DNA of 49,142 nt. It comes from Bacteroidaceae bacterium. GTDB taxonomy: Bacteria; Bacteroidota; Bacteroidia; Bacteroidales; Bacteroidaceae. The notes under the pieces are model-generated. The model was not told the DNA's origin, made no database searches, and was given only the letters and a program-made list of their open reading frames with translations. Every line of letters starts with the position of its first letter. Position 1 is the stretch's first letter. The position numbers and the translations under genes were made by a program. Shown here piece after piece: positions 23,632-34,175 of the stretch. The stretch lies in contig JAGAYH010000052.1 of the NCBI GenBank assembly GCA_017940565.1, positions 1 through 49,142 on the forward strand, in the 5' to 3' direction.

Positions 23632-26600
23632 TTACAAGTTAATAGTAACACCAAAGTTGAAGGAACGCGACTGCGGCAGCATGCCGGCATCTACGCCCTG
23701 GTAGAGCACACCATTGCCCACGGAGACTTCGGGATCGAGGCCTCTGTACTTGGTGAGAGAGAATACATTGTTGGCTTCACCCCAGACGGTGAGTCCCTGC
23801 AACCACGAGAGGGAGAGCGGGAGACGGTATGTGAGGCGAACTTTCTTCATCTTCAGGAACGAACCGTCTTCAATCCAACGGTCGGAGAAGCGCTCGTTGT
23901 TTACCCACTGGTCGCTGGAGGTGAGGACGGCACGCGGCATGTCGGTAACCTGGCCGTTGTAGGTCCAGCGGTTCAGCACGGCTGTGGTCTGGTTCCAAAG
24001 GTTGTTCTCGCCTTCCATCTGGGAAGCCTGATAGTTGAACACATCGTTACCCAAGGAGTACTTGAACAGTACGTCGAGCGTGAAGTTCTTCAAGAAGTTG
24101 AAGCTTGTGAAGATGTTACCATAGATATCGGGGTTGGGGTCACCAATCTCTACGAGGTCGGCGTCGGAAATCCAGCCGTCACCGTTCTGGTCAACGAAGT
24201 GAACGTCACCAGCGCGGAAGTTGCGGTAGGGGTCGCCCGTGTAGCCCGTAGGATAGCGGAGGTAACCGTACTTGCCGGCATTGGCAGCATCGGCATCGGA
24301 GGTGAAGATTCCGGCGGTCTTGTAACCGTAGAATACACCGGCAGCGTTGCCGACACTGGTCAGCACATTGCCTACACCGTAGATGGAGGAGGTGTAACCC
24401 TCAACGGTTCTGTAAACACCGGCATTTTCGCCGTTGGCATCGAGGTTGTAGTACGTCAGCGTGGACGTCGGCAACTTCGTGATTTCATTGGTGTAGTGAC
24501 CGATGCTGAAGCCCAGTTGCCACTTGAAGTTCGGGGTGTTGACGAGAACGCCGTTGGCGTGGATGTCGAGACCCTTGTTGGTCAGCTGACCGTTGTTGCC
24601 CCAGATGGAGGGAAGACCGGTGAGGTAGCTCAGCGTTTCTTTCGTGAGCAGGTTGGAGGTCTTGCTCCAATAGAGGTTCAGGCCAAGAGACAAACGGTTG
24701 TCGAGCATGCTGGTCTCCAGACCGGCATTGAAACGACGGGTGGTTTCCCACTGGATGGCCGTGTTGGAAATGTTGGCCAGGCGGAGAGCCGTTGCACGCT
24801 GGAAGAACTTGGCGTTGGCGAAGTAGGTGCGGGCGGCGTAGTAGTCGATGTTGTCGTTACCCGACTCTTCGTAACCGGCGGAGAGCTTCAAGGAGTTGAT
24901 GGCCTTGGCATCGAACCACGGTTCGGAAGATATCAGCCACGATGCACGCAAGGCGGGGAAGATGCCCCACTTCACACCGAAGAGCTTCAGGCCCTCGGAA
25001 GCTTTCTTACCAAAGCGTGAGGACGACTCGGCCGATACGGTGGCATCGATGAAGTAGCGGTTCAAGTAGTTGTACTGGGCATCCAGATAGTAGGCCATGT
25101 TGAGCCACTTGTCGTTAGTACCGCCATAGGTGAGGTACTGCAGAGCGTAGCTTACGTTAGGCATCTTGTCGTTGTCATTGTTGAAACCGCGCACGTAGCT
25201 GTCGGAGTAGCTGTAGGAGTTGAGACGGAAGCCACCGGTAGCTGTAAGCGTGTGGGCACCCATGTGACGGTTGAACTGCAGGTAGAAGTTGTTGTAAATG
25301 GTATTTTCTTCACCGAACTGGGAACGTACGGAACTGTAAACTTCACCGAGACCTTCAACTGACTTGTGAGGGGTACCGTTGACGGGGAGGTAGTAGAGTT
25401 CCGAAGTACGGTTGATCAGGTAAGCAAAGCGGTCGCCAACAGAGAGCCACGGCGTGATGTTGTAGTGCGGGTGGATGTTGAGCGCGAACTGGGTTTGCTC
25501 CTGATAGTTCTTGTTGTCGCCCTGACCATTTTCAAGAATCCAGTAGGGATTGGCCAGAGCTGCCGTTCCATAGTTTTCACCGAAGCGGAAGGGGTTGTTG
25601 TTGTCGGTATAGTTCTTACCGGCAAGCACCTTGTCGGAGAAGGTGATGGCATTTTGCTTGTTCACGGCATCCCAGTAGAGGAAGTAACCGTATTTGTTAA
25701 TCATCGGGCTGTTGATGAGACCCAGTACATTGGGCGAAGAGATGTTGGCCTGGCTGTAGTCGGCGGCCCAACCATTGTCACGCAGGTTGTAGTTGACCTG
25801 GCTGTAGGCAATGTCGAACGATGTAACAAAGTTCTCAAACATGTTGATGTCCGTATTGAAACGGATGTTCAGACGGCTGAAGTCATTTTTACGGGCCGTA
25901 GCGTCAGACTTGGTGTAACCCAGCGAGAGGGCATACAAGGCGATTTCGTCACCACCCTGTACGTTAACCTTATAGTTCTGGGTGAAAGCCGTATGGTAAA
26001 GGTCCTTCTGCCAATCCTGGTTGTTATGATACTGAGGATAGAACGTGTAGCTCTTGTCTTCATTCATAAAGGGCAGGCTGGCAATGCCGTTCAGATAGGA
26101 CAGCCGGTTGGTAGCATTGGCGGGCACGTATGTACCGAGTATCTCAGAGAGATAGTTACGATGCTGTTCACCGTTCATTACGTCCAATGTGTTCGGAGTA
26201 GTTTCAAAACCACCATAGAGGCGCACACCGATGCGTGTGGCACGGCTCTTACCGCGCTTCGTGGTGATTTCGATGACACCGTTGGCACCTTTGGCACCAT
26301 AGATGGCTGTACCGGTATTGCGAACGCGAACGTTGTCGATGTCTTCTACGTCAATGGTGTTAAGCACATTGTTGAAGAAGCCGTCGTGAAGCGTCGTGCG
26401 GTCGTACTGCATGTCCCAGGGCACACCGTCGATGACAATCAGAGGCTGGGCAATGGCGTTGAGCGACGTGAGACCATTGATGAACATGGCTGCGCCTTGG
26501 GCGGGAAGCCCACCGCGGCTGATGGTGCGTACGGCTGCGTTCAGCGAATTCTCAATGTCGTTTTCAACGGTCAGGGCTGACGTATTGTCCAGGTCTGCTT

Positions 26601-27048
26601 CCTGATTGGTGAATGTCACATTGGCGTCCTTATAGAATCCCTTGAATACGGAACTTACCATGTTGGTCGTCTGAGATTCGGGACGAACCGGCAGTTGCAC
26701 GGCATTGTAGTCGGGAGTGGACAGATACAATGTGGTTACGAATACAGGAACAGAAAGTGTATAACGTCCCTCTTCGTCGGTCATGGCTGACCAGCGGATG
26801 TCGTTGAGAGGTTGCACACGCACACCGGCCAGAGGCTGGTGAGTGGCGGCATCGAACACTTGGCCTGTCACTTCCTTCATCTCATACGTCGGTAGCACTG
26901 CCTGCTTGCGCTTTTTGACAACTACCTCTTCTTCTTCAGAGGTGTCGTCGTCTTGAGCCATAGCGGGAGTCAGACCGGCGCACAGAAAGAGGCACAAGCC
27001 GACACCGAAGGCTCTTCTCAAGAAAAAGTTTCTACTTATATGTTTCAT
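23632..27048 (-). CDS. SusC/RagA-family TonB-linked outer-membrane transporter (second triplet)
   Basis: About 1138 residues from MKHISRNFF, chosen because it begins a normal signal peptide (LCLFLCAGLTPAMAQ); a start at 27087, overlapping the previous stop, would add 13 residues. After the signal comes an acidic-basic stretch (DDDTSEEEEVVVKKRKQ), a carboxypeptidase-regulatory-like domain (TGQVFDAATHQPLAGVRV), then the plug with VIDGVPWD and YGAKGANGVIEITTKRG. The rest is the 22-strand barrel, ending SFNFGVTINL. It should import a TonB-energised ligand with its SusD partner. Ligand unknown. Confidence 0.93.
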   Translation of the reverse strand: MKHISRNFFLRRAFGVGLCLFLCAGLTPAMAQDDDTSEEEEVVVKKRKQAVLPTYEMKEVTGQVFDAATHQPLAGVRVQPLNDIRWSAMTDEEGRYTLSVPVFVTTLYLSTPDYNAVQLPVRPESQTTNMVSSVFKGFYKDANVTFTNQEADLDNTSALTVENDIENSLNAAVRTISRGGLPAQGAAMFINGLTSLNAIAQPLIVIDGVPWDMQYDRTTLHDGFFNNVLNTIDVEDIDNVRVRNTGTAIYGAKGANGVIEITTKRGKSRATRIGVRLYGGFETTPNTLDVMNGEQHRNYLSEILGTYVPANATNRLSYLNGIASLPFMNEDKSYTFYPQYHNNQDWQKDLYHTAFTQNYKVNVQGGDEIALYALSLGYTKSDATARKNDFSRLNIRFNTDINMFENFVTSFDIAYSQVNYNLRDNGWAADYSQANISSPNVLGLINSPMINKYGYFLYWDAVNKQNAITFSDKVLAGKNYTDNNNPFRFGENYGTAALANPYWILENGQGDNKNYQEQTQFALNIHPHYNITPWLSVGDRFAYLINRTSELYYLPVNGTPHKSVEGLGEVYSSVRSQFGEENTIYNNFYLQFNRHMGAHTLTATGGFRLNSYSYSDSYVRGFNNDNDKMPNVSYALQYLTYGGTNDKWLNMAYYLDAQYNYLNRYFIDATVSAESSSRFGKKASEGLKLFGVKWGIFPALRASWLISSEPWFDAKAINSLKLSAGYEESGNDNIDYYAARTYFANAKFFQRATALRLANISNTAIQWETTRRFNAGLETSMLDNRLSLGLNLYWSKTSNLLTKETLSYLTGLPSIWGNNGQLTNKGLDIHANGVLVNTPNFKWQLGFSIGHYTNEITKLPTSTLTYYNLDANGENAGVYRTVEGYTSSIYGVGNVLTSVGNAAGVFYGYKTAGIFTSDADAANAGKYGYLRYPTGYTGDPYRNFRAGDVHFVDQNGDGWISDADLVEIGDPNPDIYGNIFTSFNFLKNFTLDVLFKYSLGNDVFNYQASQMEGENNLWNQTTAVLNRWTYNGQVTDMPRAVLTSSDQWVNNERFSDRWIEDGSFLKMKKVRLTYRLPLSLSWLQGLTVWGEANNVFSLTKYRGLDPEVSVGNGVLYQGVDAGMLPQSRSFNFGVTINL

Positions 27049-27079
27049 TGTCTTCTTATTTTTTAAGTTAGAAAGAGCC

Positions 27080-28858
27080 TTATTCATCCTTACCTCTAAG
27101 AATGAAACAGTTGATATTGTATGTATTGGTCACCTGACGCTGCTGGAAAGTCTTCTGAGTTGTCAAGGCAATCACAGGATAGCAGTTGGGTACACCTTCG
27201 TAACAATAATCAAACTTAAAGTTCTCGAACAACAGGATGGTGTCGATCTTGGTAGGATCGGAGACGAACGGTTCTGTGGACGGGGTGGACACAGTCTTGT
27301 TCCATACACCCTTTGTTCCATTCAAATCGTAGTCGTACATCAGAGACGCACTGAACTGATTGTACATGTGCTTGTTGTTGGTCTTGTCAATCATGCACTC
27401 GGGTGCCAGCACTACGTAGATGTCGTAGGTTCCTGCCAACACGTTCGGCAGATTGAAAGCTACAATATTCTTTGACGTTGCGTTGAAAGGAGTGAGTTCC
27501 TGATAACGGTCGCCATAAAGAATACCTGAAACGGAGTCGTTGCGGTTGGCTTCAGTCACATAGCGCGTCACGCCACGGGGGTTGGTCGTACTCATGAATT
27601 TCGACTCATTGGCATTGAAGAGGTTGGAACGGGTGACATCGACGATAATTTCATGTTCCCATGCCTGGTTGGCCTTGAAATTGAAATGGTCGGTGATGAA
27701 AGCATAACCGTTACTTGCCACTTCAGGAGTCTTGCCTTCGGTGAGCTGGTTACAGTCGGGGGCGTGCTGATGGTAGCGCTTGTCCGAATTGTAATAGCTC
27801 GTGGAAACCAAAGAGTCGCTCGTTTCAAAGAAGTTCTTGACGGTTTCAGGAGTAGCATTCTCTACGTCCGTGAAAGCGGGTTGCTCATACAGACTGTAGA
27901 ACATGTTCTTGAAGAGAGCCTGCATGGTGTAGAGCTCCTTCAGAGAGTCGGTATCGATGGTATCGGTCACGATGGTCTTCGTTTCCTCATCGAGGAATCT
28001 GTAGACGCGGTCGGGACGGTACTGATACTGTTGACCTATCTTTTCGACAGCTTCCTGGAAAGCAGCGTTAGAGGGGATGATGGCTCCGCAGAGTGAGTCT
28101 TCATTATTGATGACATTGGTCACGTCGTTGGGCATCATCTTGTTTCTCTTGAAGAAGAAGGAGTCCACATATTGGATTTCACCGTCAACGGTTGCACCGA
28201 TAACAGACAGGCCGGACATGAACATCAATGTGTCGGTCTTTTCCAAATAGTCGCTCAAATCGGTCAATGAAGGATGAGCATCAATCAACTCGCGCAGGTT
28301 ATATTCGAACGGAGCTGCACCTTCCAAGAGGTGGATGGTACCGTTGGTCGAAGCGATGTTCTTGTAGCGCGGGTCATTGGAGATGGCTACATCTTTAAAG
28401 GTATTCTGACCTACATCGTAGGTAGCATACTTGGAGTTATACAGCACCAACTGCTCGGCAACCGGAGTGGCACCAGTATAGTTGAAATTGGCCATGTGGT
28501 TGCGAATAAACTGTGTTTCCACCAGTTCGTTCTCGCCCTTCTCCAACAGGTCGAGCCAGTACTTGGCATTATAGGTGCCGTCTTTCGGAGCCCATACGGT
28601 CATTACACGACCAGACTGCAGGAGACCTTTATAAGTTAACGTCTTGGGAATGCCATAGGACTTTTTACCCACGATGGTCTTTTCAAGAATCATTGCAAAC
28701 GAATCCACCTGATGGGTTGCCACCAGATTCTCCCAGACAGAGCCGGAAGCATTCGTTGTGTTTAGATCGAAGTGGTCGTCAGAACAAGAAGCTATACCAA
28801 AAACGGCAATCAGTCCTATCAGACCTCCTTTGAACCATTTGTTTTTTATCATTTTCAT
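27080..28858 (-). CDS. Fasciclin (FAS1) domain lipoprotein (second triplet)
   Basis: 592 residues. Lipoprotein signal ending at GIASCSDD (Cys25). Two FAS1-like modules are suggested by TVWAPKDGTYNA with NGTIHLLEG (about 80-185) and GAIIPSNAAFQEAVEKI (about 255-275). The second half (about 370-592) is a beta-rich region with LPNVLAGTYDIYVVLAP, which I do not recognise. FAS1 domains usually mediate adhesion or ligand binding. The protein is probably a surface partner of the SusC/SusD pair encoded directly downstream. Its stop overlaps a possible upstream susC start. A 5-bp hairpin lies in the 80-bp gap before it. Confidence 0.85.
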   Translation of the reverse strand: MKMIKNKWFKGGLIGLIAVFGIASCSDDHFDLNTTNASGSVWENLVATHQVDSFAMILEKTIVGKKSYGIPKTLTYKGLLQSGRVMTVWAPKDGTYNAKYWLDLLEKGENELVETQFIRNHMANFNYTGATPVAEQLVLYNSKYATYDVGQNTFKDVAISNDPRYKNIASTNGTIHLLEGAAPFEYNLRELIDAHPSLTDLSDYLEKTDTLMFMSGLSVIGATVDGEIQYVDSFFFKRNKMMPNDVTNVINNEDSLCGAIIPSNAAFQEAVEKIGQQYQYRPDRVYRFLDEETKTIVTDTIDTDSLKELYTMQALFKNMFYSLYEQPAFTDVENATPETVKNFFETSDSLVSTSYYNSDKRYHQHAPDCNQLTEGKTPEVASNGYAFITDHFNFKANQAWEHEIIVDVTRSNLFNANESKFMSTTNPRGVTRYVTEANRNDSVSGILYGDRYQELTPFNATSKNIVAFNLPNVLAGTYDIYVVLAPECMIDKTNNKHMYNQFSASLMYDYDLNGTKGVWNKTVSTPSTEPFVSDPTKIDTILLFENFKFDYCYEGVPNCYPVIALTTQKTFQQRQVTNTYNINCFILRGKDE

Positions 28859-28938
28859 AAATCTGAATTTTTTAGGTTATGATTTTCTCCGATTGCGGCA
28901 AAGCCCTTGCGGGCTGTGCCTGCAACCTTAGCTTCTTT
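28859..28938 (-). other. 80-bp gap separating the two triplets
   Basis: It contains a small hairpin, AGCCC/GGGCT near 28908-28920, but no long T run. This might be an RNA-processing or partial-termination point between the first SusD and the second FAS1 gene. Confidence 0.35.
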
Positions 28939-30720
28939 TTAGTTTCTGACTATTGTTTCATCGGTTATCCAAGCCGGATTCTGAACCAATGCCGGATTGA
29001 CTTTCATTTCTTCTCTGTAAACCGGGTTGTACAAGGAGTTCAACGTGGCCAACTTGGCCTTGATGGCCGATGAATTGGACGTGTATTTCTTTGTCAACAG
29101 GTTCAGCATACCGTTAGTACTACCTTCACGCATGGCCATACGAACCAGATCGAACCAGCGCTTGCCTTCAGCGAAGAATTCGCGCTGACGCTCACGCATC
29201 ACCAGTTCGAGGATGTCTTTTGCCGTAGCATAGTCAGACTGCTTGATGTCTTCCGTGGTTGAAATCATAGGATTCGAACGGTCGAAGATAGCCTTGACCA
29301 TATCGAACACTTTCACCAGTTCGAGCGAGTCGGGATTTGCCAATGAGGCAGTAGCTTCGGCACGCATCAGCATGATTTCAGTCATACGGTAGATAATCCA
29401 GTTACAGTTCATTTGTGAGCGGCCAAAGGCAGGAGTATATTCAACATTGTTGAGTTCCTGTGACCAGACATTCTCAGCGTCACGGATATTGATTTGCGTC
29501 GGCAAATACTTGAAGATCGGATAAACCGTGATGGCGGAACCGGAACTGTACTGATAACGGATGCTTCCTACCATACGGAGGTCGGTACGGCTGAAGAGAT
29601 GGTCTTTTGAGTCAGCCTTGTTCTCCACGGTCTGAGCAATGGTCGAGGCGGCCAAGCTACCGATAGTGAAGCTACTACCGCCGGTGCCATAGAATGTGCC
29701 TACGATAGGATTATTGTTCGTGCTACCGTCGAATTGCAATTCGAAGAGACTCTCTTCTGAATTGCCGGCACCAAAGATTTCGAGATAAGCTTCATTAGAG
29801 CCTGAAGAGAAGCGCTTTGAGAGGGCCTCGATGATTGGATAGGGCGTCTTCGCAGGATCGTCTGAACCCCAATAGGAGTAATGATGCTTTTTAAAATACT
29901 GAATGCGGTTGTCTATCAGATAGTCGCAGTACTCAATGCACTTCTGGTAGTCGCTTTCGGCCATGCCGGGATACTTGGCCACGGAGTCGGGCGAAGAGTT
30001 CTTGGCAGCACGCCACAGATACATGTCAGCCAACAGGGCATAGATGCCGTTCTTTGTGAAACGGCCGCGATTGTATGTTGAGTTACCATAATTGGTCATA
30101 CCATCGTCCTTGCATCCTTCCAGATCATTAATCAGATAGGTCAGAATATACTGTGAAGGCATCTGGGGCATCGGGTCACGGGCACCTTCGCTGGTGTCGG
30201 AACTTGTCACGTTGAAAGGCACGTCGCGGAAAGCGCGAACCAGATAGAAATAGTAGAGGGCGCGGAGAGCCTTACACTCGGCGGCGATGGGCAGCCAGTC
30301 ACCTTCGTTAAAGCTCGGGTCTTTCTCTATCACTTCTTCGCCTTTGGCAAGCACCAGATTGCAGTAGCCTATGCCTTTGTAGAATCCGCTCCAGTCGAAC
30401 CAGCCGTTCGTGGGGAGCAGGTTGGCGTTCATGATGTTCAAAATGTCTTCATTACTTTCACTATTCAGAATGAAGTTGTCGGAACGTACTTCACCCCATA
30501 CCAACATACGCTGGGCAACATTGGAGCTCAACATTTGACGGTAACAGGAAGCGAGCACGGCGGTCAAGTCATTCTTGTCCTCCCAGAACTGTTCGCCGGT
30601 AATCTGATTGGTCGGATAGACGGTCAGATAGTCGTCGAACATGCTGCAAGAGGAAAACAATCCTACCAGGGCCAGGCAGCCCGGGAGAATGAACTTATTG
30701 AATATTCCTATTTTTTTCAT
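28939..30720 (-). CDS. SusD/RagB-family outer-membrane lipoprotein (first triplet)
   Basis: 593 residues, typical for RagB/SusD. Lipoprotein signal ends at LFSSCSM (Cys25). Family features are YPTNQITGEQFWEDKNDLTA near the start, ECKALRALYYFYLVRAFRDV with the turn VPF, and the C-terminal ELVMRERQREFFAEGKRW, which carries the conserved 'R..E..GEG.RW..L' signature. It should form the lid of the SusC barrel 17 nt upstream and take part in ligand capture. Only 35-40% likeness by eye to the second SusD; the two triplets do not look like recent copies. Confidence 0.92.
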   Translation of the reverse strand: MKKIGIFNKFILPGCLALVGLFSSCSMFDDYLTVYPTNQITGEQFWEDKNDLTAVLASCYRQMLSSNVAQRMLVWGEVRSDNFILNSESNEDILNIMNANLLPTNGWFDWSGFYKGIGYCNLVLAKGEEVIEKDPSFNEGDWLPIAAECKALRALYYFYLVRAFRDVPFNVTSSDTSEGARDPMPQMPSQYILTYLINDLEGCKDDGMTNYGNSTYNRGRFTKNGIYALLADMYLWRAAKNSSPDSVAKYPGMAESDYQKCIEYCDYLIDNRIQYFKKHHYSYWGSDDPAKTPYPIIEALSKRFSSGSNEAYLEIFGAGNSEESLFELQFDGSTNNNPIVGTFYGTGGSSFTIGSLAASTIAQTVENKADSKDHLFSRTDLRMVGSIRYQYSSGSAITVYPIFKYLPTQINIRDAENVWSQELNNVEYTPAFGRSQMNCNWIIYRMTEIMLMRAEATASLANPDSLELVKVFDMVKAIFDRSNPMISTTEDIKQSDYATAKDILELVMRERQREFFAEGKRWFDLVRMAMREGSTNGMLNLLTKKYTSNSSAIKAKLATLNSLYNPVYREEMKVNPALVQNPAWITDETIVRN

Positions 30721-30737
30721 AATCTAACTAACTTTCT

Positions 30738-33700
30738 TTAGAACGAGAAATTCAAACTAAACGTAATCGAACGCGAGCGCGGTGTCTGCGAACTGTCGTA
30801 GGCGGGGTTGTAACCGCTGGCGGAGTGTTCGGGGTCAACACCGGAGTACTTCGTGAAGAAGAACAGGTTGTTGGCAGAGCAAGCGAACGACAGGGCTTTC
30901 AGACCGAGGCCCATGCGCTTGAGCACCTTGTTGTCGAAGGTGTAGCTCAGCTGCATGTACTGCAAACGGATGAAGTCGCAAGGCTCCACGTAGCGGTCGC
31001 TGGCCAGAGCGTTATAGGAAACGCCGGCGTTGGTGTTCATGGCACGCGGGATTTCGGTGAGGTCACCGTTCTTGCGCCAGCGCCAGTTCACGGCGCGACT
31101 CTGGTTGTTGTTGGAGCGCATGTTTTCAGCATTCATACGGGCCATGTTAACAATCTTGGCACCGGTACGGATGTTGAAACTGGTCTTCAGTGTCCAGCGG
31201 CCGTACATCAAGTCGATACCGAAACCACCGTTGAACTTCGGGTTGGAGTTGCCCAGGTAAACGATATCCAGTTCGTTGATTTGACCGTCGTGGTTAATAT
31301 CTTCATAGATGGCATCACCACCGGCGAAACGGTAGTTGGTGCCGCCATAGTTGAAGAACATGCGGAGCGGGTTGCCCTCGGCGTCGAAGATAATGTTGCC
31401 GTTGGCATCGCGGGCTACAGGAGTGGTGGCCACTTCGCCACGTGCGGCGGCAGCGGCGGCTGTGTTATCGCCGTAAAGGGCATTCTTCGCATCATCAGCG
31501 AAGTAACCGCTGTGGTCGTAGTCGTAGCGGTAAACTCCTTTGTAACGGAAACCGTAGATGGAGTACAGGGCATTACCCACCTGAACGCGGCTCAGATAGC
31601 CGGCCTTGCCGTTAGCTACACGCTGGTCGGTATTCAGGTAGTCAAAGTCGTCGTTCAGTCCGGAGAGCACGCTGGCGTCCATGGAGGTCACGCGGTTGCG
31701 GTTCTGGGCGGCGTTGAACTTAAGTTTCATTGAGAACTTGCCCACCTTCATGATAGGCTTGGTGTAAACGTAAACGTCCCAACCGTCGTTCTTCAGGGTA
31801 CCTACGTTTTCGTAATCCAACGAGGAGAAACAAACGGATGAAGGAATCTTCACACCGCTCTGCAACAGGTCAGACGTGCGCTTTTCGTACACGTTGAAGT
31901 TGATGCAGATGAGGTCTTCGAGGAAGTTGAGGTTGAAACCGAGGTTCCATGACTTTGTCTTTTCCCAGCGAACCGTTGTCAGTCGCAGGTTGTTGGGAAT
32001 GATGGCAGACATGCCGGCGTACTGTTCCCATGCGCTGTACTTGTTGTACATAATGGAGTTGGTGGAGGGGCTGTTACCCGTGATACCCCAACCGGGAGCG
32101 AAGGAGAACATGTTGATGACTTTCTTCAACGGACGGAAGAAGATTTCGTCGCTGATATTCCAACGGCCGGAAACACTGGGGAAGTAACCCCAACGGTTGT
32201 CCTTACCGAAGGCTGTGCTACCGTCGGCACGCAACGAGAAGTCAAGCACATACTTGGACTTGAAGGCGTAGTGGGCCGTTGTAGAGAAGTTCAAGCCGTG
32301 GCTCTTGGAAGTACTCGTAATCGTTTTGGGACCTTCCAGATAGCCGTCCACGGTCGGGTCGGTGATGCCACCTACCAAACCGGATGAACTCAGGCTCTGT
32401 GAATTTCCGTTGTAGGAGGTCAATTCACCGCGGCCGAGCATGGAGAAGGAGTGGTTCTTCGGCATCTTGGGCATGAAGGTCAGATAGTGTGTGGTGGTGA
32501 AGGTCAGACCGCGGCTGTTTTCGTTAGCAGCACGGTTGATACCACCGGAAACGCTGTACGTTTCGGAAGAAAGTACACCAGGATAGTAAGCATCGGAATT
32601 ATAAGAGGTGGCGTTCATGTAAACTTCACCCTTATAGTCGAGCTGGGTCTTACTTTCGTCTTTGCCGAGGAGTTTGTAGGTAAGTTCGAACTGCGGTTCA
32701 ATCTTGTACTGGCCTACTTTACTCCAGGAGAGGTTGGCGATAGCAACGGGGTTGCCATTGCCTACCATGTCTCTTAAATAATAAGAGGTATAACCGTCAG
32801 CAACCTCACCGGCCGACGAAGCGGCGGGATACATCTTATAATATTCGCCCGTGTCGTAGTAGGAGTCCGTTGTCGGGTCGTACTCGTAGCGGGTGACACT
32901 CATGTTAGGCATGGCCTTATATGCGCGTGCCAAGATGTCGGTGTAGTTACGGTTGTTCTTCGTATAAGTCAGAGCGAAGTTCGAGGCGAACTTGATACGG
33001 TCAGACACGGTGTAGTCCAAAGTCATACGTGTGCTGAAGCGGTCAAGGCTCTGCTTGATGATGGTACCGGTTTCGTGGTCGTAACCACCGGAGATACGGA
33101 ACTGAGCCTGTTCACCACCACCCTGCAAGCTGACATAGTACTTGTGGGATTGTCCGAACTGTGTAACGGCGTCAATCCAGTCGGTGTTCTTGTCAAAGTT
33201 GCCGTAGTAGGCGGTACGGTTGCGCTTGTAGGAGAGCTCCACGATGTTGGATGCGAGGTCGCTCTGGCGCGGGTTGAAGTAGGCTTCTTTCATCATCATG
33301 GTGTAACCGTCACCGTTGAGCATCTTCATGCCAGCGGGCTGCCAGCTGCCGGTGAAGAAGTAGTTACCCGAAATACGGGTCTTACCCTTGGCACCACGGC
33401 GGGTGGTAATTTCGATAACACCGTTAGAACCACGGGCACCCCACATGGCGCAGGCACCGGCGTCCTTCTTAACTTCAATGCTCTTGATGTCCTCCACGTT
33501 TACGCTCAACAGGTTGGCAAACTGTTCGGTGTTGTCCATGTCCTGGAGGTCGACGTCGGTGGTAGTATAGTTCTCAAGGATGTGTCCGTCAACGACAATC
33601 AACGGTTCCTGGCTACCACTGATGGTGGTAACACCACGCAGACGCATGCTCATACCGGAACCGAGGTTACCGGAATTGGCCACGATGTCAAGACCGGCGA

Positions 33701-34175
33701 TTTGTCCCTGCAGAGCCTGGTCGGCCGATTCGAAGGAGAGACCCTTCATTTCGTCCATATCCAATTTCTGGGTGGCTACTGACACCTCACGTTCGGGAAT
33801 GGAGAGTCCGCTGGATTTTACCATGCGGTGACCCACCTTTTTAACTTCGCCTAGTTGGCGGGTGTTGTCGAGCAACTGTATTTTAAAGGTAGTGGCGGTA
33901 CCAATCTTGCCCTGCCAAACCTTGTAGCCTACGAAAGCGACTTTCAGGGTGTTGTTGGGGTTTTTGATTGTCATGGAGAAGTTACCGCTCATATCGGTCT
34001 GTGAAGAAGAAACGACACGGTTGTTGGCATCGATCTCCAGCACATTGGCCATCATGATAGGACCGTCCTTGGGGCTATAGACGTGTCCCGAAATTCTTTT
34101 CTGTGCATAGGTCAGAGAGACGCATCCGCACAGGAGAAGCAACAGAAGATACTTTATCTTATTCATAGCATTCAT
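30738..34175 (-). CDS. SusC/RagA-family TonB-linked outer-membrane transporter (first triplet)
   Basis: 1145 residues. Signal peptide from MNKIKYLLLLLLCGCVSLTYA. An N-terminal carboxypeptidase-regulatory-like domain (ISGHVYSPKDGPIMMANVLE) is followed by the plug (IVVDGHILENY, WGARGSNGVIEITTRRG) and a large barrel ending ITFSLNFSF. The first codon overlaps the stop codon of the upstream FAS1 gene by one base (TAATG), so translation is likely coupled. It should work with the SusD 17 nt downstream. The substrate cannot be read from the sequence, and no glycoside hydrolase lies in the operon. Confidence 0.93.
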   Translation of the reverse strand: MNAMNKIKYLLLLLLCGCVSLTYAQKRISGHVYSPKDGPIMMANVLEIDANNRVVSSSQTDMSGNFSMTIKNPNNTLKVAFVGYKVWQGKIGTATTFKIQLLDNTRQLGEVKKVGHRMVKSSGLSIPEREVSVATQKLDMDEMKGLSFESADQALQGQIAGLDIVANSGNLGSGMSMRLRGVTTISGSQEPLIVVDGHILENYTTTDVDLQDMDNTEQFANLLSVNVEDIKSIEVKKDAGACAMWGARGSNGVIEITTRRGAKGKTRISGNYFFTGSWQPAGMKMLNGDGYTMMMKEAYFNPRQSDLASNIVELSYKRNRTAYYGNFDKNTDWIDAVTQFGQSHKYYVSLQGGGEQAQFRISGGYDHETGTIIKQSLDRFSTRMTLDYTVSDRIKFASNFALTYTKNNRNYTDILARAYKAMPNMSVTRYEYDPTTDSYYDTGEYYKMYPAASSAGEVADGYTSYYLRDMVGNGNPVAIANLSWSKVGQYKIEPQFELTYKLLGKDESKTQLDYKGEVYMNATSYNSDAYYPGVLSSETYSVSGGINRAANENSRGLTFTTTHYLTFMPKMPKNHSFSMLGRGELTSYNGNSQSLSSSGLVGGITDPTVDGYLEGPKTITSTSKSHGLNFSTTAHYAFKSKYVLDFSLRADGSTAFGKDNRWGYFPSVSGRWNISDEIFFRPLKKVINMFSFAPGWGITGNSPSTNSIMYNKYSAWEQYAGMSAIIPNNLRLTTVRWEKTKSWNLGFNLNFLEDLICINFNVYEKRTSDLLQSGVKIPSSVCFSSLDYENVGTLKNDGWDVYVYTKPIMKVGKFSMKLKFNAAQNRNRVTSMDASVLSGLNDDFDYLNTDQRVANGKAGYLSRVQVGNALYSIYGFRYKGVYRYDYDHSGYFADDAKNALYGDNTAAAAAARGEVATTPVARDANGNIIFDAEGNPLRMFFNYGGTNYRFAGGDAIYEDINHDGQINELDIVYLGNSNPKFNGGFGIDLMYGRWTLKTSFNIRTGAKIVNMARMNAENMRSNNNQSRAVNWRWRKNGDLTEIPRAMNTNAGVSYNALASDRYVEPCDFIRLQYMQLSYTFDNKVLKRMGLGLKALSFACSANNLFFFTKYSGVDPEHSASGYNPAYDSSQTPRSRSITFSLNFSF